DNA from: Paenibacillus gorillae
GTDB taxonomy: Bacteria; Bacillota; Bacilli; Paenibacillales; Paenibacillaceae
NCBI RefSeq assembly: GCF_000513275.1
Contig: NZ_CBVJ010000114.1
Location: 1-58,952, forward strand
Direction: 5' to 3'
DNA length: 58,952 nt
The notes below the pieces were generated by a model that did not search any database, was not told where the DNA came from, and saw only the letters and a program-made list of their open reading frames with translations. How positions within the stretch are numbered: the first letter of the stretch is position 1; every line of letters starts with the position of its first letter. Both the position numbers and the translations under genes were made by a program. Of this stretch, positions 9,340 to 19,770 are shown in pieces.

Positions 9340-11367
9340 TTACGAGATCCCTTGTATCTGAGCACGATTCAGCGCCGCCATCCATTCATCCAGTTGATCT
9401 CTTGGCATCGGCTTGCTGAAATAAAAGCCCTGCATTACCTGGCAGCCGGAAGCCTTCAAGAAATCAAGCTGCTGCTCGGTCTCCACCCCTTCCGCCACCA
9501 CTTGCAGATTAAGCTGGCTGGCAAGCGTAATGATTGTATTGACGACAGCCCGCTTGGCAGGAGAATGGCTATGCTGCATAAACAGCTTATCGATCTTCAA
9601 TGTATGAAAAGGAATGAGATCAAGGCTTCCGAGCGAGGAATAGCCGGAACCGAAATCATCCATCGATATCGTAATCCCCATATCCTGCAGCGGCTTCAGC
9701 TGATTGACGACGTCTATTACATTGTTCATGACGATCGTCTCCGTAATTTCCAGCTCCAGCAGATGTGCGGGCAGCGTAGAGCGCTCCAGTGCAAACAGGA
9801 CCATATCCATCAGATTTTTACTGTCAAATACTTTAACTGAAAGATTCACCGACACGGTGAGCGGCTCAGGCTCATGCTGATTCCACTGGACGCAATCTTT
9901 GCATGCCTGTTCCAGCACCCATCGTGTCATAGATACGATCATACCCGTCTCTTCTGCAATCGGAATAAATTCATCTGGCGAGATAATTCCATAAGCAGGA
10001 TGCTTCCAGCGAAGCAGCGCTTCAAATCCGGTCGGATAGTTCGTATCGGAATTCCACTTGGGCTGATAGTAGTTTACGAACTGCCCTTTAGCCAGAGCAA
10101 GCTGCATGTCCTTCTCCAGCTCCATTCTGCGGGAAGCCATTCTATCCAATTCCATGTTATAGACAAAATATTGATTTTTCCCCTGCCGCTTTGCTTGATA
10201 CATGGCAGTATCGGCTGCGATCAGCAGCTTGGACCGGTCCGTCCCGTGCTCCGGCGAGCTGCTGATGCCGATGCTGCCGGTAATGTAGAGCTCATTGCCC
10301 TCCAGATAATAGGGCTTGCGGATATGCTCTAATATGGAGGAAGCAATACTGGTGGCTTCAACGGCGTCAATGCCCTTAATAATAAGCAGAAACTCGTCGC
10401 CGCCCAGACGGAATATTTCCGATTGTTGGTCACTGAAGATCTGAAGTCGTGAGGCAGCCTCTTGCACCAGCAGATCACCGATGTCATGGCCCAAGGTGTC
10501 ATTAATGACTTTGAAACGGTCCAAATCGAGGAAAAACAGCGTAAACGAGGCATTCTCTAATTCATCCTCGAAGTAGCGGCTTAAGGCATGCCGGTTCGAA
10601 AGACCGGTCAATGAATCGCTGTAGGCCATCCGCTCCAGAACGGTACGATCGAAATGAATAGCTCCCCAGGTAACAATCATTATCGCCAAAGTTGTAAAGG
10701 TGACGCCAAGCAGCAGAAATAAATTGACGGGAGCCGACTGCGCAACAATCTCAGGATTGCCGCACCAGAACGAAGCAGCAGCCATCCCCGTATAATGCAT
10801 GCCGCAGACCGCTACGCCCATCAGAGCTGCCGCAGACCATTTGGACAGACCGGCGCGGGATGAGTTCCGGAATTTATGGAATAAATAAAGGGCCGCGCAG
10901 GATACCAGTACAGCAATAACGGCAGAAAGACCCCATAGGTAATAATTATAAGTTATCGATACGGTTGATGATTGCATCGAAGCCATGCCCGTGTAATGCA
11001 TCGTTACGATGCCGGCGCCCATAATGGTCCCGCCTAAAGCCAGCCGCGATCGGCTGTTGTTCTTCGTCAGCGAGAATAAAAACGCAAAGTAGGATGCCAA
11101 AATCGCTGCAACGATAGAGACTAGCGTAATCGGAATATTATAGGTCATCGGCACACCGACATGGAAAGCGATCATGCCGATGAAATGCATCGTCCATATG
11201 CCACTGCCCATGACAAAAGCGCTGGCCGCCATCCAGCCCTGCTGGGCTTTGCCGCGAGAGTGAGATATTTTATAAACCAAATTCAAAGACGAGTAGGAAG
11301 CCAAAATAGAAATAATAAAAGACAACGCAACGATCCAGCCGTTATAATCTCCAGTTAATGCGAACAT
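9340..11367 (-). CDS. MHYT-GGDEF-EAL integral membrane c-di-GMP protein
   Basis: The 675-residue protein starts with an MHYT membrane sensor: three MHF/MHYTGM motifs spread over seven helices in residues 1-230. This module is thought to bind copper and sense oxygen, CO or NO. Next is an intact GGDEF domain (RLGGDEF) and then an intact EAL domain (GFEALLRW, LELEITET, MDDFGSG, LKID, AEGVE, QGF). Both diguanylate cyclase and phosphodiesterase activities are therefore possible. ATG 11367 is chosen over the longer TTG frame because GGAGGGG lies 4-10 bases upstream. It is followed at once by the HD-GYP gene. Confidence 0.93.
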   Translation of the reverse strand: MFALTGDYNGWIVALSFIISILASYSSLNLVYKISHSRGKAQQGWMAASAFVMGSGIWTMHFIGMIAFHVGVPMTYNIPITLVSIVAAILASYFAFLFSLTKNNSRSRLALGGTIMGAGIVTMHYTGMASMQSSTVSITYNYYLWGLSAVIAVLVSCAALYLFHKFRNSSRAGLSKWSAAALMGVAVCGMHYTGMAAASFWCGNPEIVAQSAPVNLFLLLGVTFTTLAIMIVTWGAIHFDRTVLERMAYSDSLTGLSNRHALSRYFEDELENASFTLFFLDLDRFKVINDTLGHDIGDLLVQEAASRLQIFSDQQSEIFRLGGDEFLLIIKGIDAVEATSIASSILEHIRKPYYLEGNELYITGSIGISSSPEHGTDRSKLLIAADTAMYQAKRQGKNQYFVYNMELDRMASRRMELEKDMQLALAKGQFVNYYQPKWNSDTNYPTGFEALLRWKHPAYGIISPDEFIPIAEETGMIVSMTRWVLEQACKDCVQWNQHEPEPLTVSVNLSVKVFDSKNLMDMVLFALERSTLPAHLLELEITETIVMNNVIDVVNQLKPLQDMGITISMDDFGSGYSSLGSLDLIPFHTLKIDKLFMQHSHSPAKRAVVNTIITLASQLNLQVVAEGVETEQQLDFLKASGCQVMQGFYFSKPMPRDQLDEWMAALNRAQIQGIS

Positions 11368-11559
11368 ATTTCCCCTCCGCTCCAGCGGCAAACTGGGCGC
11401 TTACTAAATTTTTCATCTGCTCTATACCTATACAATCATACGAAATCGGTTAGGATGCAACATTTTTTTATTTTAGATTAAGGTTTTTTGTAAATTGTTT
11501 TGTTATAGTAGGTGAAGATTGCAAATTAGCACCGTATTATTGAAGGGAGCTCATAAAAA

Positions 11560-12699
11560 ATGGAAAACAAAGATCCGCAGCAGCCTAGAGACGAAGAACA
11601 AAAAAATGCTGCGACGGAAGAGCAGCCAGAAGCGACTGAGGAACAGACGATTCAACAAGAAGAATCGGATCCAAACGCAACGGCTCACGACGAAGTGAAC
11701 GAAGAAATCGATACCGTGGAAGGAGAGCAAGCAGCAGCTTCCGCACTCGCTGTACCGGCTATTGAACAAGCCCCTGCCCCGTCCAGCGGCGGAAGCAAAG
11801 CATGGATTGCCATATCAGCCGTGCTTGCAATTGTGCTCGTTATCGTATTGATTAAGCCTCCGTTCACCGGAAGCGGCAAAGCGGTCGCAACGGTTAACGG
11901 CGTTAAAATTACGCAGGACAAGCTTTATCATGCATTGCTTCCGCAAGGCGGCGCTTCTACGCTGGACGGCTTGATCACGAAAGAGCTGATCGATCAAGCA
12001 GCCGACAAAGCAAGCGTTAAAATCACGGACGAGGACGTAACTGGCGAAATCGATTCGCTGATTAAGCAATTCGGCTCGGCAGAAGCTTTGAATTCTGCGC
12101 TGACGCAAAACGGCATGACGATGGAAGATCTTCGCGAGGATGCAGGAATGCAGCTCAAAATCCGTAAAATTTTGGAGCCGCAAACAAAAGTAACCGATGA
12201 TGACGTGAAAAAGTTCTACGACGAGAATAAAGCATCCTATGCTACGCCAGAGCAAGTCCGCGTTTCTCATATTATGCTTGGAACGAAAGAAGAAGCAGCC
12301 GATGTCCTCAAGCAGTTGAAGGACGGCGGCGATTTCGCTAAGCTTGCAGCGGAAAAATCGACGGATACGCAATCCGGTCCAAACGGAGGCGACCTAGGCT
12401 TTATCAGCAAGAGCAGCGGTTCAGGGGACGAAGCGTTTGACAAAGCGGCATTTGCGCTTGACGTCAACGAATTAAGCGATGTCATTCAGACGTCGGCTGG
12501 CTTCCATATCATCAAAAAGACGGAAGTTAAAGCAGCGACGAACCCGACTTTCGAAGAGAAGAAGGAAGACGTTCGCAAACAGCTGATTGATCAGAAAATT
12601 CAAGAGCTCTCCGCTACTTGGATGGAAGAGCTGCACAGCAAAGCTAAAATCGAAAATACGCTTGAAAAAGAAAAGGCGCCGGCACCGGCTGCGAAATAA
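11560..12699 (+). CDS. PrsA-like foldase, parvulin-type peptidyl-prolyl isomerase with acidic cytoplasmic tail
   Basis: The 379-residue protein has a SurA/PrsA-like N-terminal chaperone region (about 105-220), one parvulin rotamase domain (about 225-325, RVSHIML, GGDLGFI, GFHIIK) and a charged C-terminus. It differs from textbook PrsA. Instead of a signal peptide and lipobox Cys there is an 80-residue, very acidic N-terminal segment and then one membrane helix (81-98), so it should be a type II anchored protein with its foldase outside. It probably helps fold exported proteins. It is monocistronic and ends in a strong terminator. Confidence 0.9.
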   Translation: MENKDPQQPRDEEQKNAATEEQPEATEEQTIQQEESDPNATAHDEVNEEIDTVEGEQAAASALAVPAIEQAPAPSSGGSKAWIAISAVLAIVLVIVLIKPPFTGSGKAVATVNGVKITQDKLYHALLPQGGASTLDGLITKELIDQAADKASVKITDEDVTGEIDSLIKQFGSAEALNSALTQNGMTMEDLREDAGMQLKIRKILEPQTKVTDDDVKKFYDENKASYATPEQVRVSHIMLGTKEEAADVLKQLKDGGDFAKLAAEKSTDTQSGPNGGDLGFISKSSGSGDEAFDKAAFALDVNELSDVIQTSAGFHIIKKTEVKAATNPTFEEKKEDVRKQLIDQKIQELSATWMEELHSKAKIENTLEKEKAPAPAAK

Positions 12700-12703
12700 T
12701 TTT

Positions 12704-12748
12704 AAAAAGAAGGCGAACGGCTGGCTCTCAGCTCGTTCGCCTTCTTTT
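12704..12748 (+). terminator. Rho-independent terminator of the prsA-like gene
   Basis: The arms AAGAAGGCGAACG and CGTTCGCCTTCTT form a 13-bp perfect stem ending in a short T run. It starts five bases after the stop codon at 12699. Confidence 0.92.
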
Positions 12749-12840
12749 CATCCCCCATAAGCGGGACGCTTGATTATTATGCTATGATTGAATACGATGC
12801 ATATTAGGAACGATCTACATAATGGAGGTTACAAGCGATT

Positions 12841-13710
12841 ATGAGTCAATATCAAGTCACCAGCCGCGAGGAAACGTATACGATTTACGAATTAACGGAA
12901 CCGGGTACAGATTCCCGCGTTCAAGTCTGCCCGGAGAGAGGCGGCATCGTGATCGGCTGCCAGCTGCATGGACTGGAGCTATTCTATCTGGACCGGGAAA
13001 CATTCGAGAACAAGACGGCGAATATTCGCGGAGGCAACCCGATTCTATTCCCGATCAGCGGCCAGCTGGAGAACCGCTCTTATACCTGGAACGGACAAAC
13101 CTACGAAATGGCGAATCACGGCGTAGCAAGAACGGCAGCGTGGGAAGTAGTCGGAACGAATACGGAGGGCGAGGCTTCCATCACACTGCTGCTCCGAAGT
13201 GACGAGACGACCAAGCAATCCTTCCCGTTCGACTTCGAGCTCATATTCACCTACGCTCTGAAGGACGGCGAGCTGCATACCCGCCAGCAGTACCGCAACT
13301 TGACTGCGGATCAGGCTATGCCTTTCTACGCCGGCTTCCACCCTTACTTCAATGTAGACAGCAAAAAGCTTTCCTACCATACCGATGCAACCCGTTATCT
13401 GGATTACAACGATATGATAGAAAAGCCGTTTGAAGGCGTATTTGATTTGGAAGGTCTTGTAGAATCCGTGACGCTGCTGGATACGAAAAAGAGTGAAATC
13501 TCCTTCCCGGTCGCTGGCGGCGCAACGGTACGCCTGTCCTATAGCGATATTTTCAAATATATGGTGCTATGGTCGGTTAACGGCAAGCCATTCGTATGCG
13601 TAGAGCCATGGATGGCAATGAACAGCGAGCTGAACCGTCAGGAAGAGCTTGTTATGCTCGAGCCTAACGGCACGCTGGACGCTAACCTTACCATTAGCTG
13701 CCAGCGTTAA
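12841..13710 (+). CDS. Aldose 1-epimerase (galactose mutarotase) family protein
   Basis: The 289-residue protein of the GalM/YeaD superfamily should interconvert anomers of a hexose or hexose phosphate. Landmarks are NPILFPISG, NHGVART (a catalytic-type His), FYAGFHPYF (the second conserved His) and CVEPWMA (an acidic residue near the end). GGAGG lies 12 bases upstream of the ATG at 12841. It converges with the SulP gene on the other strand and the two ends overlap by 4 bases. The exact sugar cannot be read from the sequence. Confidence 0.9.
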   Translation: MSQYQVTSREETYTIYELTEPGTDSRVQVCPERGGIVIGCQLHGLELFYLDRETFENKTANIRGGNPILFPISGQLENRSYTWNGQTYEMANHGVARTAAWEVVGTNTEGEASITLLLRSDETTKQSFPFDFELIFTYALKDGELHTRQQYRNLTADQAMPFYAGFHPYFNVDSKKLSYHTDATRYLDYNDMIEKPFEGVFDLEGLVESVTLLDTKKSEISFPVAGGATVRLSYSDIFKYMVLWSVNGKPFVCVEPWMAMNSELNRQEELVMLEPNGTLDANLTISCQR

Positions 13711-15129
13711 ACCGCAGCCTGATCGGCGGAGGCGCGAAGCACGGTTACTTGCTTTCCGTTATCTCTAAGTCTCTCCACCGTTCGTTTGACAGCAAGGTTT
13801 GCCGTATGATCCCATACTTTGGTTCCCGTGAGGTCGAGGTGAATTTCCTCGGCCTCGCATTGTGTTTCAATCTGTTCCTCCAGCTCGGAGGCGGATGCGA
13901 AGAACAGCTGCCCTTGAACACGGTACGTTCTTCGCGTTCCGTTCCACTCGCTGTCGATCTGCACTCTCGATGCTTTGATCGCAAAACCGATGAAGCTGAA
14001 CAACACCCCTACACCTACCCCGATTGCCAAATCATGCGTAAGCAGTACGGCGGCAACCGTCGACAGCATGATGAACGTCTCTCCCGCAGGAAGCTTCTTC
14101 ATCTTAAACACTGATGACCAGTCGAAAATCGATACGCAAACCATCAGCATAATGCCAACGAGCGCTGCCATCGGAATCATCGCCAATACATCGCCGAGCA
14201 GAACGGTCAGCAGCAGCAGAAAAAGCGCCGCGACAAGCGTTGACAGCCTGCGTTTCCCGCCCATTTTCACATTAAGCACCGACTCTGCGACGAGCGCGCA
14301 GCCCGCCATTCCTCCGAAAAAGCCGGCAACGATATTCGCAATGCCTTGACCGCGCATCTCCCGGATTTTTATCGGTCCGCTCTCCAGTCATCTCATCGAG
14401 CAGATTATGCGTCAGCATCGTTTCGGTATAACCCACCACGGCCAACGACAAGGAATAAGGTGCAATTATCGCGAGCGTATCCCAGCTGAACGGAATATCC
14501 GGCAGGAAGAAGGACGGCAGCGAAGCGTCAATCGCTGCGATCTCGCCGATGCGGGTTACATCGCCAAGTCCCAGCGCCCATACTCCAACGCTCAACAGAG
14601 CGACGGCAACAAGCGGCGATGGAACCGCCTTGAAATAACGCGGCAGCCAATAAATAATGGCAAGAGTGAGGCCGACCAAGGCGTACATGAGCCAGGATTC
14701 ACCTTGAAAGTACCTGAGCTGGGACATAAAAATCATAATAGCCAGCGCATTAATAAATCCGGTCAACACCCCTTGCGGGACGAAGCGCATAAGCTTGCCG
14801 AGCTTGAATACGCCCATCAGAAACTGGATAACGCCCGTCAATACCGTAGCTGCAAACAAATACTGGATGCCGTGCTCATGTACGAGCGAGAGCATCAGTA
14901 CCGCCATCGAGCCGGCTGCTGCGGATACCATGCCGGGACGGCCCCCCATAAACGTTACGACGAGCAAAATGCAAATCGTCGCATAAATGCCGACAACAGG
15001 CGGAACACCCGCCATAAAAGAAAATGCGAGCGAATCCGGCACTAGCGCCAGTGTCGCCGTCATGCCCGCCAGCACATTCACGCGGACATCAGTCATCCAC
15101 TGCTCGCGCCAGGAAGCTTTTTGAAGCAT
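13707..15129 (-). pseudogene. SulP-family anion permease with STAS domain, split by a frameshift
   Basis: The N-terminal frame (from ATG 15129) encodes the first two-thirds of a SulP transporter with SLAFSFMAGVPPVVGIYA and about ten helices. The C-terminal frame (about 14357 to 13707) gives the remaining helices and a STAS domain (HLDLTGTKVWDHT). The frames meet at 14358-14364. Deleting one base in the CCCGG stretch restores the canonical NRE(x)xGQGIAN motif as NREMRGQGIAN, so one extra base is inferred. The repaired protein would have about 473 residues, in line with short SulP transporters for sulfate, bicarbonate or similar anions. All motifs survive, so error or recent mutation is more likely than old decay. 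Confidence 0.88.
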
Positions 15130-15247
15130 ACTTCACCTCTTCTTATCCTATAAATTACCGATCTATATGAATCTGTGCAAAGCGCTGAACCTGAAATTCG
15201 GCCACGCAGACAGTTCGTCCTCTATCGTAAAAATAGCCTCAAGGCAA

Positions 15248-15275
15248 TAAAAAAACCGGCTCCACAGAGCCGGAC
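15248..15275 (-). terminator. Rho-independent terminator of deoC
   Basis: On the minus strand the stem CCGGCTC / GAGCCGG is followed by seven Ts. It lies about 75 bases beyond the deoC stop. Confidence 0.88.
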
Positions 15276-15347
15276 GGTTCCTTCATTCATCATAACGCCA
15301 TTCAAAAACAGGGTCAATCCCCCAACATCTGCACCTTCGGGCAGCTG

Positions 15348-16037
15348 CTAGTAGCCCTCTCCTACTCCTCCGGATACGATTGCTACGCTGGCACTGGCAC
15401 CGATCCGCGTCGCGCCCGAAGCCAGCATCAGCCGAGCTGTCGCCTGATCTCGAACTCCCCCGGATGCTTTCACACCCATCTCAGGGCCAACGGTACGGCG
15501 CATTAGCGAAATATCCGCAGCAGTAGCTCCGCCTTTGCCAAAGCCTGTTGATGTCTTCACATAATCCGCCCCAGCTTCCTTACAGATCAAGCATGCCCGT
15601 ACTTTCTCCTCGTCTGTCAGCAACCCTGTCTCCAAGATCACTTTGACGACTGCTTGTCCGTTAGCAGCAGCAACGACACCTGCTACATCTCCTTGGACTC
15701 CCTCGTCATCGCCGGATTTGAGCAGTCCGATGTTCAGCACCATATCGACCTCGGTTGCGCCATTTGCGATCGCATCCCGCGTCTCCGCTGCTTTCGCGAA
15801 CGTAGTTGTCGCCCCCAGCGGGAAACCGATAACTGTCGTTACACCCACCTTCGAATCAGCCAGCAGCTCCGATACCAGCTTCACCCAGCCCGGATTGATG
15901 CACACCGTCGCAAAACCATGATGCTTTGCTTCTTCGCAAAGCTGTACGATCTCGGCCTTTGCCGCATCTGCCTTTAGCACGGTATGATCGATTGCCGCCG
16001 CAATATCTGCGGCCGTCAAGTGATGTCCTTCACTCAT
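15348..16037 (-). CDS. deoC: Deoxyribose-phosphate aldolase
   Basis: This 229-residue class I aldolase cleaves 2-deoxy-D-ribose 5-phosphate into glyceraldehyde 3-phosphate and acetaldehyde in deoxynucleoside salvage. The Schiff-base Lys is in YVKTSTGFG and the proton-relay Lys in GVKASGG; DHTVLK near the N-terminus and ATRIGAS near the C-terminus are conserved. The ATG at 16037 has an AAGGAGGGC site upstream. It is divergent from the secreted 5'-nucleotidase gene, which fits a shared role in nucleotide scavenging: phosphate removal outside and sugar breakdown inside. No other deo genes are in the window. Confidence 0.96.
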   Translation of the reverse strand: MSEGHHLTAADIAAAIDHTVLKADAAKAEIVQLCEEAKHHGFATVCINPGWVKLVSELLADSKVGVTTVIGFPLGATTTFAKAAETRDAIANGATEVDMVLNIGLLKSGDDEGVQGDVAGVVAAANGQAVVKVILETGLLTDEEKVRACLICKEAGADYVKTSTGFGKGGATAADISLMRRTVGPEMGVKASGGVRDQATARLMLASGATRIGASASVAIVSGGVGEGY

Positions 16038-16242
16038 GATGGATCGCCCTCCTTGTTATTTCCCCCATTATAATCAACCGTATACGCCTAGAGCAATAAG
16101 ACGGACTAAGCGGGATGTCCTCTTATAGTATGTCTTAAGTTTTAATTTTCAGAAAATTAAAGAATGCTAAACAGGAATTCATCTGCAAACGTAGAATAGG
16201 GAACTCGTTGTCAAATATAGGATATGGAGGGATGAGAGGTCT

Positions 16243-18042
16243 ATGTTCAAGAGGTTCAAATGGTTAGGCTCCGCCTTGTTGGCTGTATCAATGATTGCAG
16301 CCTCGACAGGCACCGTCACTGCAGCCGAATCAGCAACGACCGCAGCGGGCAAGCACATTACTCTGCTGCACACGAATGATATGCACGCCCGAGCGGTTGA
16401 AAGCACAAGCGGTGAAATGGGCTTCGCCAAGCTCAGCGGCATCATCGACAGTTACCGGGCAGCTAATCCCAATACGCTTCTGCTTGACGGCGGAGATGCC
16501 GTGCACGGGACAACCTTCGCTACTTTGGTGACCGGAGAGAGCGTCGTGCAGATTATGAACAAAATGGGCTATGATGCTGCAGTACCCGGCAACCATGAAT
16601 ATAATTACGGTTATGAACGGCTGCTGGAGCTTGAGAACGTAATGACTTATCCGCTGCTTAGCGCGAATACCCGCGTAACCAAAGACCAGACACTCTTGTA
16701 CAAGCCTTACGTCATTAAAGAAGTTGACGGAGTAAAAATCGGCATATTCGGTTTGACGACGCCGGAGACAGCATATAAAACACATCCCAATAATGTGAAA
16801 GGGCTATCCTTCACGAACCCCGCGAAGGAAGCGCAAGCGATGGTGGATGAGCTGAAGGATAAGACGGACATCATCGTTGCCGTAGGTCATCTTGGACAAG
16901 ATGCAGCAAGTGAAGACACCAGCCTGAAGCTGTTGAAAGAGGTGCCCGGCATTGACGTATTTATAGATGGTCACAGCCATACGGTGCTGAAGGACGGCCT
17001 TGTGGCAGGCAACGGAACTCTCCTAGCCAGCGCAGGAGAATATACGAAATATTTAGGTGTAGTCGATCTATGGTTCGATAACGGCAAATTGGTCAAGAAG
17101 CAAGCTGCACTCATCGATCAGAAACAAGCTGCGGCTATTAAGCCTAATGCCGAAGTGGCGGCGCTCGTTGCAGATATTCAGAAAAGCCAGGAAGCCATTC
17201 TGTCACAGGAGGTCGGCAAGGCGGCCGTCAAGCTGGAGGGTACCCGTGAGCTTGTGCGGGCGAGTGAGACGAATCTGGGCAACCTGATCGCTGATGCGAT
17301 TCGTGATGCAGCCGGAGCTGACGCCAGTCTGATGAACGGCGGCGGCATTCGAGCTTCCATAGATGAAGGCGTCATTACGAAAGGAGACGTCATCACGGTA
17401 CTGCCATTCGGCAACCAAATCGTAACGTTGAAGGTCTCTGGAGCCAACTTAAAGGCCGCGCTTGAAAATGGCGTTTCCGATTACCCCAATCCGAAAGGCG
17501 CATTCCCGCAAGTGTCCGGCATTGCATTTAAGATTGATGCAGCTAAACCGGCGGGCGAACGCATTCATTCCGTAAACATAGGCGGCAAGCCGCTTGACGC
17601 TAAGAAGCAATATGTGTTGGCAACGAATGATTTCATAGCTGCGGGCGGAGACGAATATGCCATGTTCAGCAGCTCTCCGCAAGCTGGGATGTATGGCTCG
17701 CTTGATGAGGCACTCATTGCCTACATTGAGAAGCTGGAGGGCACGCTTCCGAAGGTTGAGGGGCGTATTACTGCCGCTGCCACCGTCGCATCAGAAGTTC
17801 CGCCTGTTGCGACCGAGCCGGAACCTGCAACGAGTGCAGAGCCGGAGGTGAAACCTGAGCCTAAGCCAGAAACGAAACCTGCGGCTAAACCGGAGCCCGC
17901 TTCATATACCGTTAAGAAGGGCGACACGCTCTGGTCGATTGCCAAAGTACACGGAACGACTTGGCAGCAGCTTCGCGACCTCAACGGCATTGCTAACCCG
18001 AATCTCATCTACCCGGGGCAAAAAATTAAGCTGTCAGCTTAA
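16243..18042 (+). CDS. Secreted 5'-nucleotidase with C-terminal LysM domain
   Basis: This is a 599-residue bifunctional UshA/YfkN-type 5'-nucleotidase. A signal peptide covers residues 1-28 (AAST...VTAA). The metallophosphatase domain follows with [30 protein letters not shown] and DGHSHT as the metal ligands, then the nucleotidase C-terminal domain ([27 protein letters not shown]). A Pro/Glu/Lys-rich linker (about 515-550) leads to one LysM domain ([13 protein letters not shown]...YPGQKIKL), which should hold the enzyme on peptidoglycan. Its likely role is dephosphorylation of extracellular nucleotides for phosphate and nucleoside uptake. The start has GAGAGG close upstream. Confidence 0.95.
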   Translation: MFKRFKWLGSALLAVSMIAASTGTVTAAESATTAAGKHITLLHTNDMHARAVESTSGEMGFAKLSGIIDSYRAANPNTLLLDGGDAVHGTTFATLVTGESVVQIMNKMGYDAAVPGNHEYNYGYERLLELENVMTYPLLSANTRVTKDQTLLYKPYVIKEVDGVKIGIFGLTTPETAYKTHPNNVKGLSFTNPAKEAQAMVDELKDKTDIIVAVGHLGQDAASEDTSLKLLKEVPGIDVFIDGHSHTVLKDGLVAGNGTLLASAGEYTKYLGVVDLWFDNGKLVKKQAALIDQKQAAAIKPNAEVAALVADIQKSQEAILSQEVGKAAVKLEGTRELVRASETNLGNLIADAIRDAAGADASLMNGGGIRASIDEGVITKGDVITVLPFGNQIVTLKVSGANLKAALENGVSDYPNPKGAFPQVSGIAFKIDAAKPAGERIHSVNIGGKPLDAKKQYVLATNDFIAAGGDEYAMFSSSPQAGMYGSLDEALIAYIEKLEGTLPKVEGRITAAATVASEVPPVATEPEPATSAEPEVKPEPKPETKPAAKPEPASYTVKKGDTLWSIAKVHGTTWQQLRDLNGIANPNLIYPGQKIKLSA

Positions 18043-18065
18043 CTTATCGGGGCTGAGCATAAATC

Positions 18066-18111
18066 AAAAAGGCGTCCCCAAAGTCAGAATTGACGGCGGG
18101 ACGCCTTTTTT
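18066..18111 (+). terminator. Rho-independent terminator of the 5'-nucleotidase gene
   Basis: The stem GGCGTCCC / GGGACGCC with flanking A and T runs starts about 25 bases after the stop codon. The outer AAAAA/TTTTTT pairing means it may act on both strands. Confidence 0.88.
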
Positions 18112-18150
18112 CCCTGATGGATTGGATGCGGGAATTTGAAACTTTCCGGA

Positions 18151-18337
18151 TCAAAATGTAAAAGTGCAGGCTGTCTGCCGGGTTTCGCCAATTTAAGTCA
18201 TCAAACTGCAAATGTGCAGGTTGTTTGCTCTAATAAGCTGGAATTAGGGGAAATTGTCCGATTTCAAATGTACTTTTACATTTTGATAGCGATTCTAAGG
18301 GTTTTGAGGCTTATCAAAATGCACATTTGCATTTTGA
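18151..18337. repeat. Cluster A of a 24-bp palindromic intergenic repeat (four copies)
   Basis: Four related elements lie at 18151-18169, 18201-18220, 18262-18286 and 18314-18337. The best copy reads TCAAAATGCA, four bases, then a match to TGCATTTTGA, so each can fold on itself. Two copies are half-forms ending in GTGCAGG. Spacing is about 50-60 bases. A second cluster with the same unit is at 42589-42776. There is no ORF in this 320-base gap. The function is unknown; it behaves like a REP/MITE-type family. Confidence 0.8.
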
Positions 18338-18379
18338 CCTCATCAGGAACATTAAATGGCAGCTAGGGACAAAAGCCAG

Positions 18380-18421
18380 AAATGGCGGTACAAGGATAAG
18401 ATCACCCTTGTACCGCCATTT
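18380..18421. terminator. Large bidirectional hairpin, likely terminator of the MFS gene
   Basis: A perfect 16-bp stem (AAATGGCGGTACAAGG paired with CCTTGTACCGCCATTT) has a 10-base loop and lies ten bases past the stop of the minus-strand MFS gene. It lacks a long T-tract but ends in TTT on both strands, so it can act in both directions between the convergent genes. Confidence 0.7.
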
Positions 18422-18431
18422 CTTATTAGCA

Positions 18432-19667
18432 TTACGCTGCTTGTTTGCTCTGCTCTCTTCCCCGGATGCCGTGCTTCCGCTCGTACACCAGATACAAAAC
18501 CAGATACACAACGAAAAACAGTCCTGAGAAAAGAAACATCGTTGCGTAATTGGTCCACATCGCCGCAAAGCCTAAGAGGATGGCGCCGGAGCCGATACCG
18601 ATATCAAACAGATTATAGTAGGTAGCCGTAGCGACGCCACGCCGTTCCGGCTCCACTCTGTTAATGACCCATGCCTGCAAGGCCGGGAATAAAGCTCCAA
18701 ATCCTAATCCATAGAACACGGCTGCCAGAAGCAGCATCGCAGTCGTCTCCGTCTTATACAGCAATACACAACCAATCACACACAGTATGGCTGAAGGGAA
18801 TAACACCCAGAATCGGCCTTTCCGGTCAAACAACGGACCGCTGACGAACCGGATCAGTACCTCGCTGATTGCCACGACAAGGAAGAAATAACCGATATTG
18901 GCTAGTCCCTTCTCAATACCAAACAGCGTAATAAAGCTGAGCAACCCGCCAAATGCGAAGCCTACCATCATGCCAAGCACAGACGGGAACAAAGCTTTCC
19001 GCTCGACAACGCCATGCACCCACGACACTTCGCGGGCAGCCGCCGTCTCTCGTATCGCCGCTTCAGCCTCGCGCTCCTTAGCGGCAGCCTTGATTTGTGC
19101 CTGTCCCTCGGGTGACAGCCGGACGAATAAGGTAAAGAATAGCGACAGCAGCAAGATGACAACGCCGAAGCCAAACAATCCGCCGTAGCTGTAATGGTCC
19201 AGCAGCCAAATGCCAAGAAACGGACCTAATGAGAAGGAAATCGCATTACCTGTCGCAAAAAAGCCCATCCCTTCCCCTCGGCGGGAAGCCGGGATGACAT
19301 CAGATACGACGGTGCCAAACATCGTGGTCGCAAGCCCAAAGCCAATGCCGTGCACAACACGGAGCAGAAGCAGGACGGATAACGTGCCTGCGACATAATA
19401 GCTGGCCATTCCGATCAAGCAAATAATGACGCCAACGAGCAGCAGCCCTTTTTTACCCAGCCGCTTCATCCCCGCCCCTGTCAATGGACGGGATAGAACG
19501 GCGGCAAACGTAAAGAAGCCCAGTATCAAGCCGATTTGCGACTCAGTGCTGCCTTGGTCCGCCGCAAATATAGGCAAAGTAGGCAGCAGCATTTCGATCG
19601 CCATAAATAGAAATAAATTGGATAGAGACAATAAAATGAAGTTTTTCGTCCATAAGGACTCACGCAT
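18432..19667 (-). CDS. MFS transporter, 12-helix exporter
   Basis: The 411-residue major facilitator protein has twelve predicted helices, the loop 2-3 type motif (GAGMKRLGKKGLLL) and a repeat of it in the second half (GPLFDRKGRFWVL). A charged central loop (about 195-225) separates the halves. The family covers drug and metabolite exporters of the YwfA/staphyloferrin-efflux type; the substrate is not readable. ATG 19667 is preceded by a weak AAGGGA. It lies about 100 bases downstream of the KamA-like gene on the same strand. Confidence 0.9.
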   Translation of the reverse strand: MRESLWTKNFILLSLSNLFLFMAIEMLLPTLPIFAADQGSTESQIGLILGFFTFAAVLSRPLTGAGMKRLGKKGLLLVGVIICLIGMASYYVAGTLSVLLLLRVVHGIGFGLATTMFGTVVSDVIPASRRGEGMGFFATGNAISFSLGPFLGIWLLDHYSYGGLFGFGVVILLLSLFFTLFVRLSPEGQAQIKAAAKEREAEAAIRETAAAREVSWVHGVVERKALFPSVLGMMVGFAFGGLLSFITLFGIEKGLANIGYFFLVVAISEVLIRFVSGPLFDRKGRFWVLFPSAILCVIGCVLLYKTETTAMLLLAAVFYGLGFGALFPALQAWVINRVEPERRGVATATYYNLFDIGIGSGAILLGFAAMWTNYATMFLFSGLFFVVYLVLYLVYERKHGIRGREQSKQAA

Positions 19668-19770
19668 GCTGTAAAATCCCTTCGACTTTCGTTATGAATT
19701 TGGAAAGCGTACCCCGCTTACCAGCTAAAGACCATCATAACGCAGCCTAATCCCGCTGTAAATCGACGTT

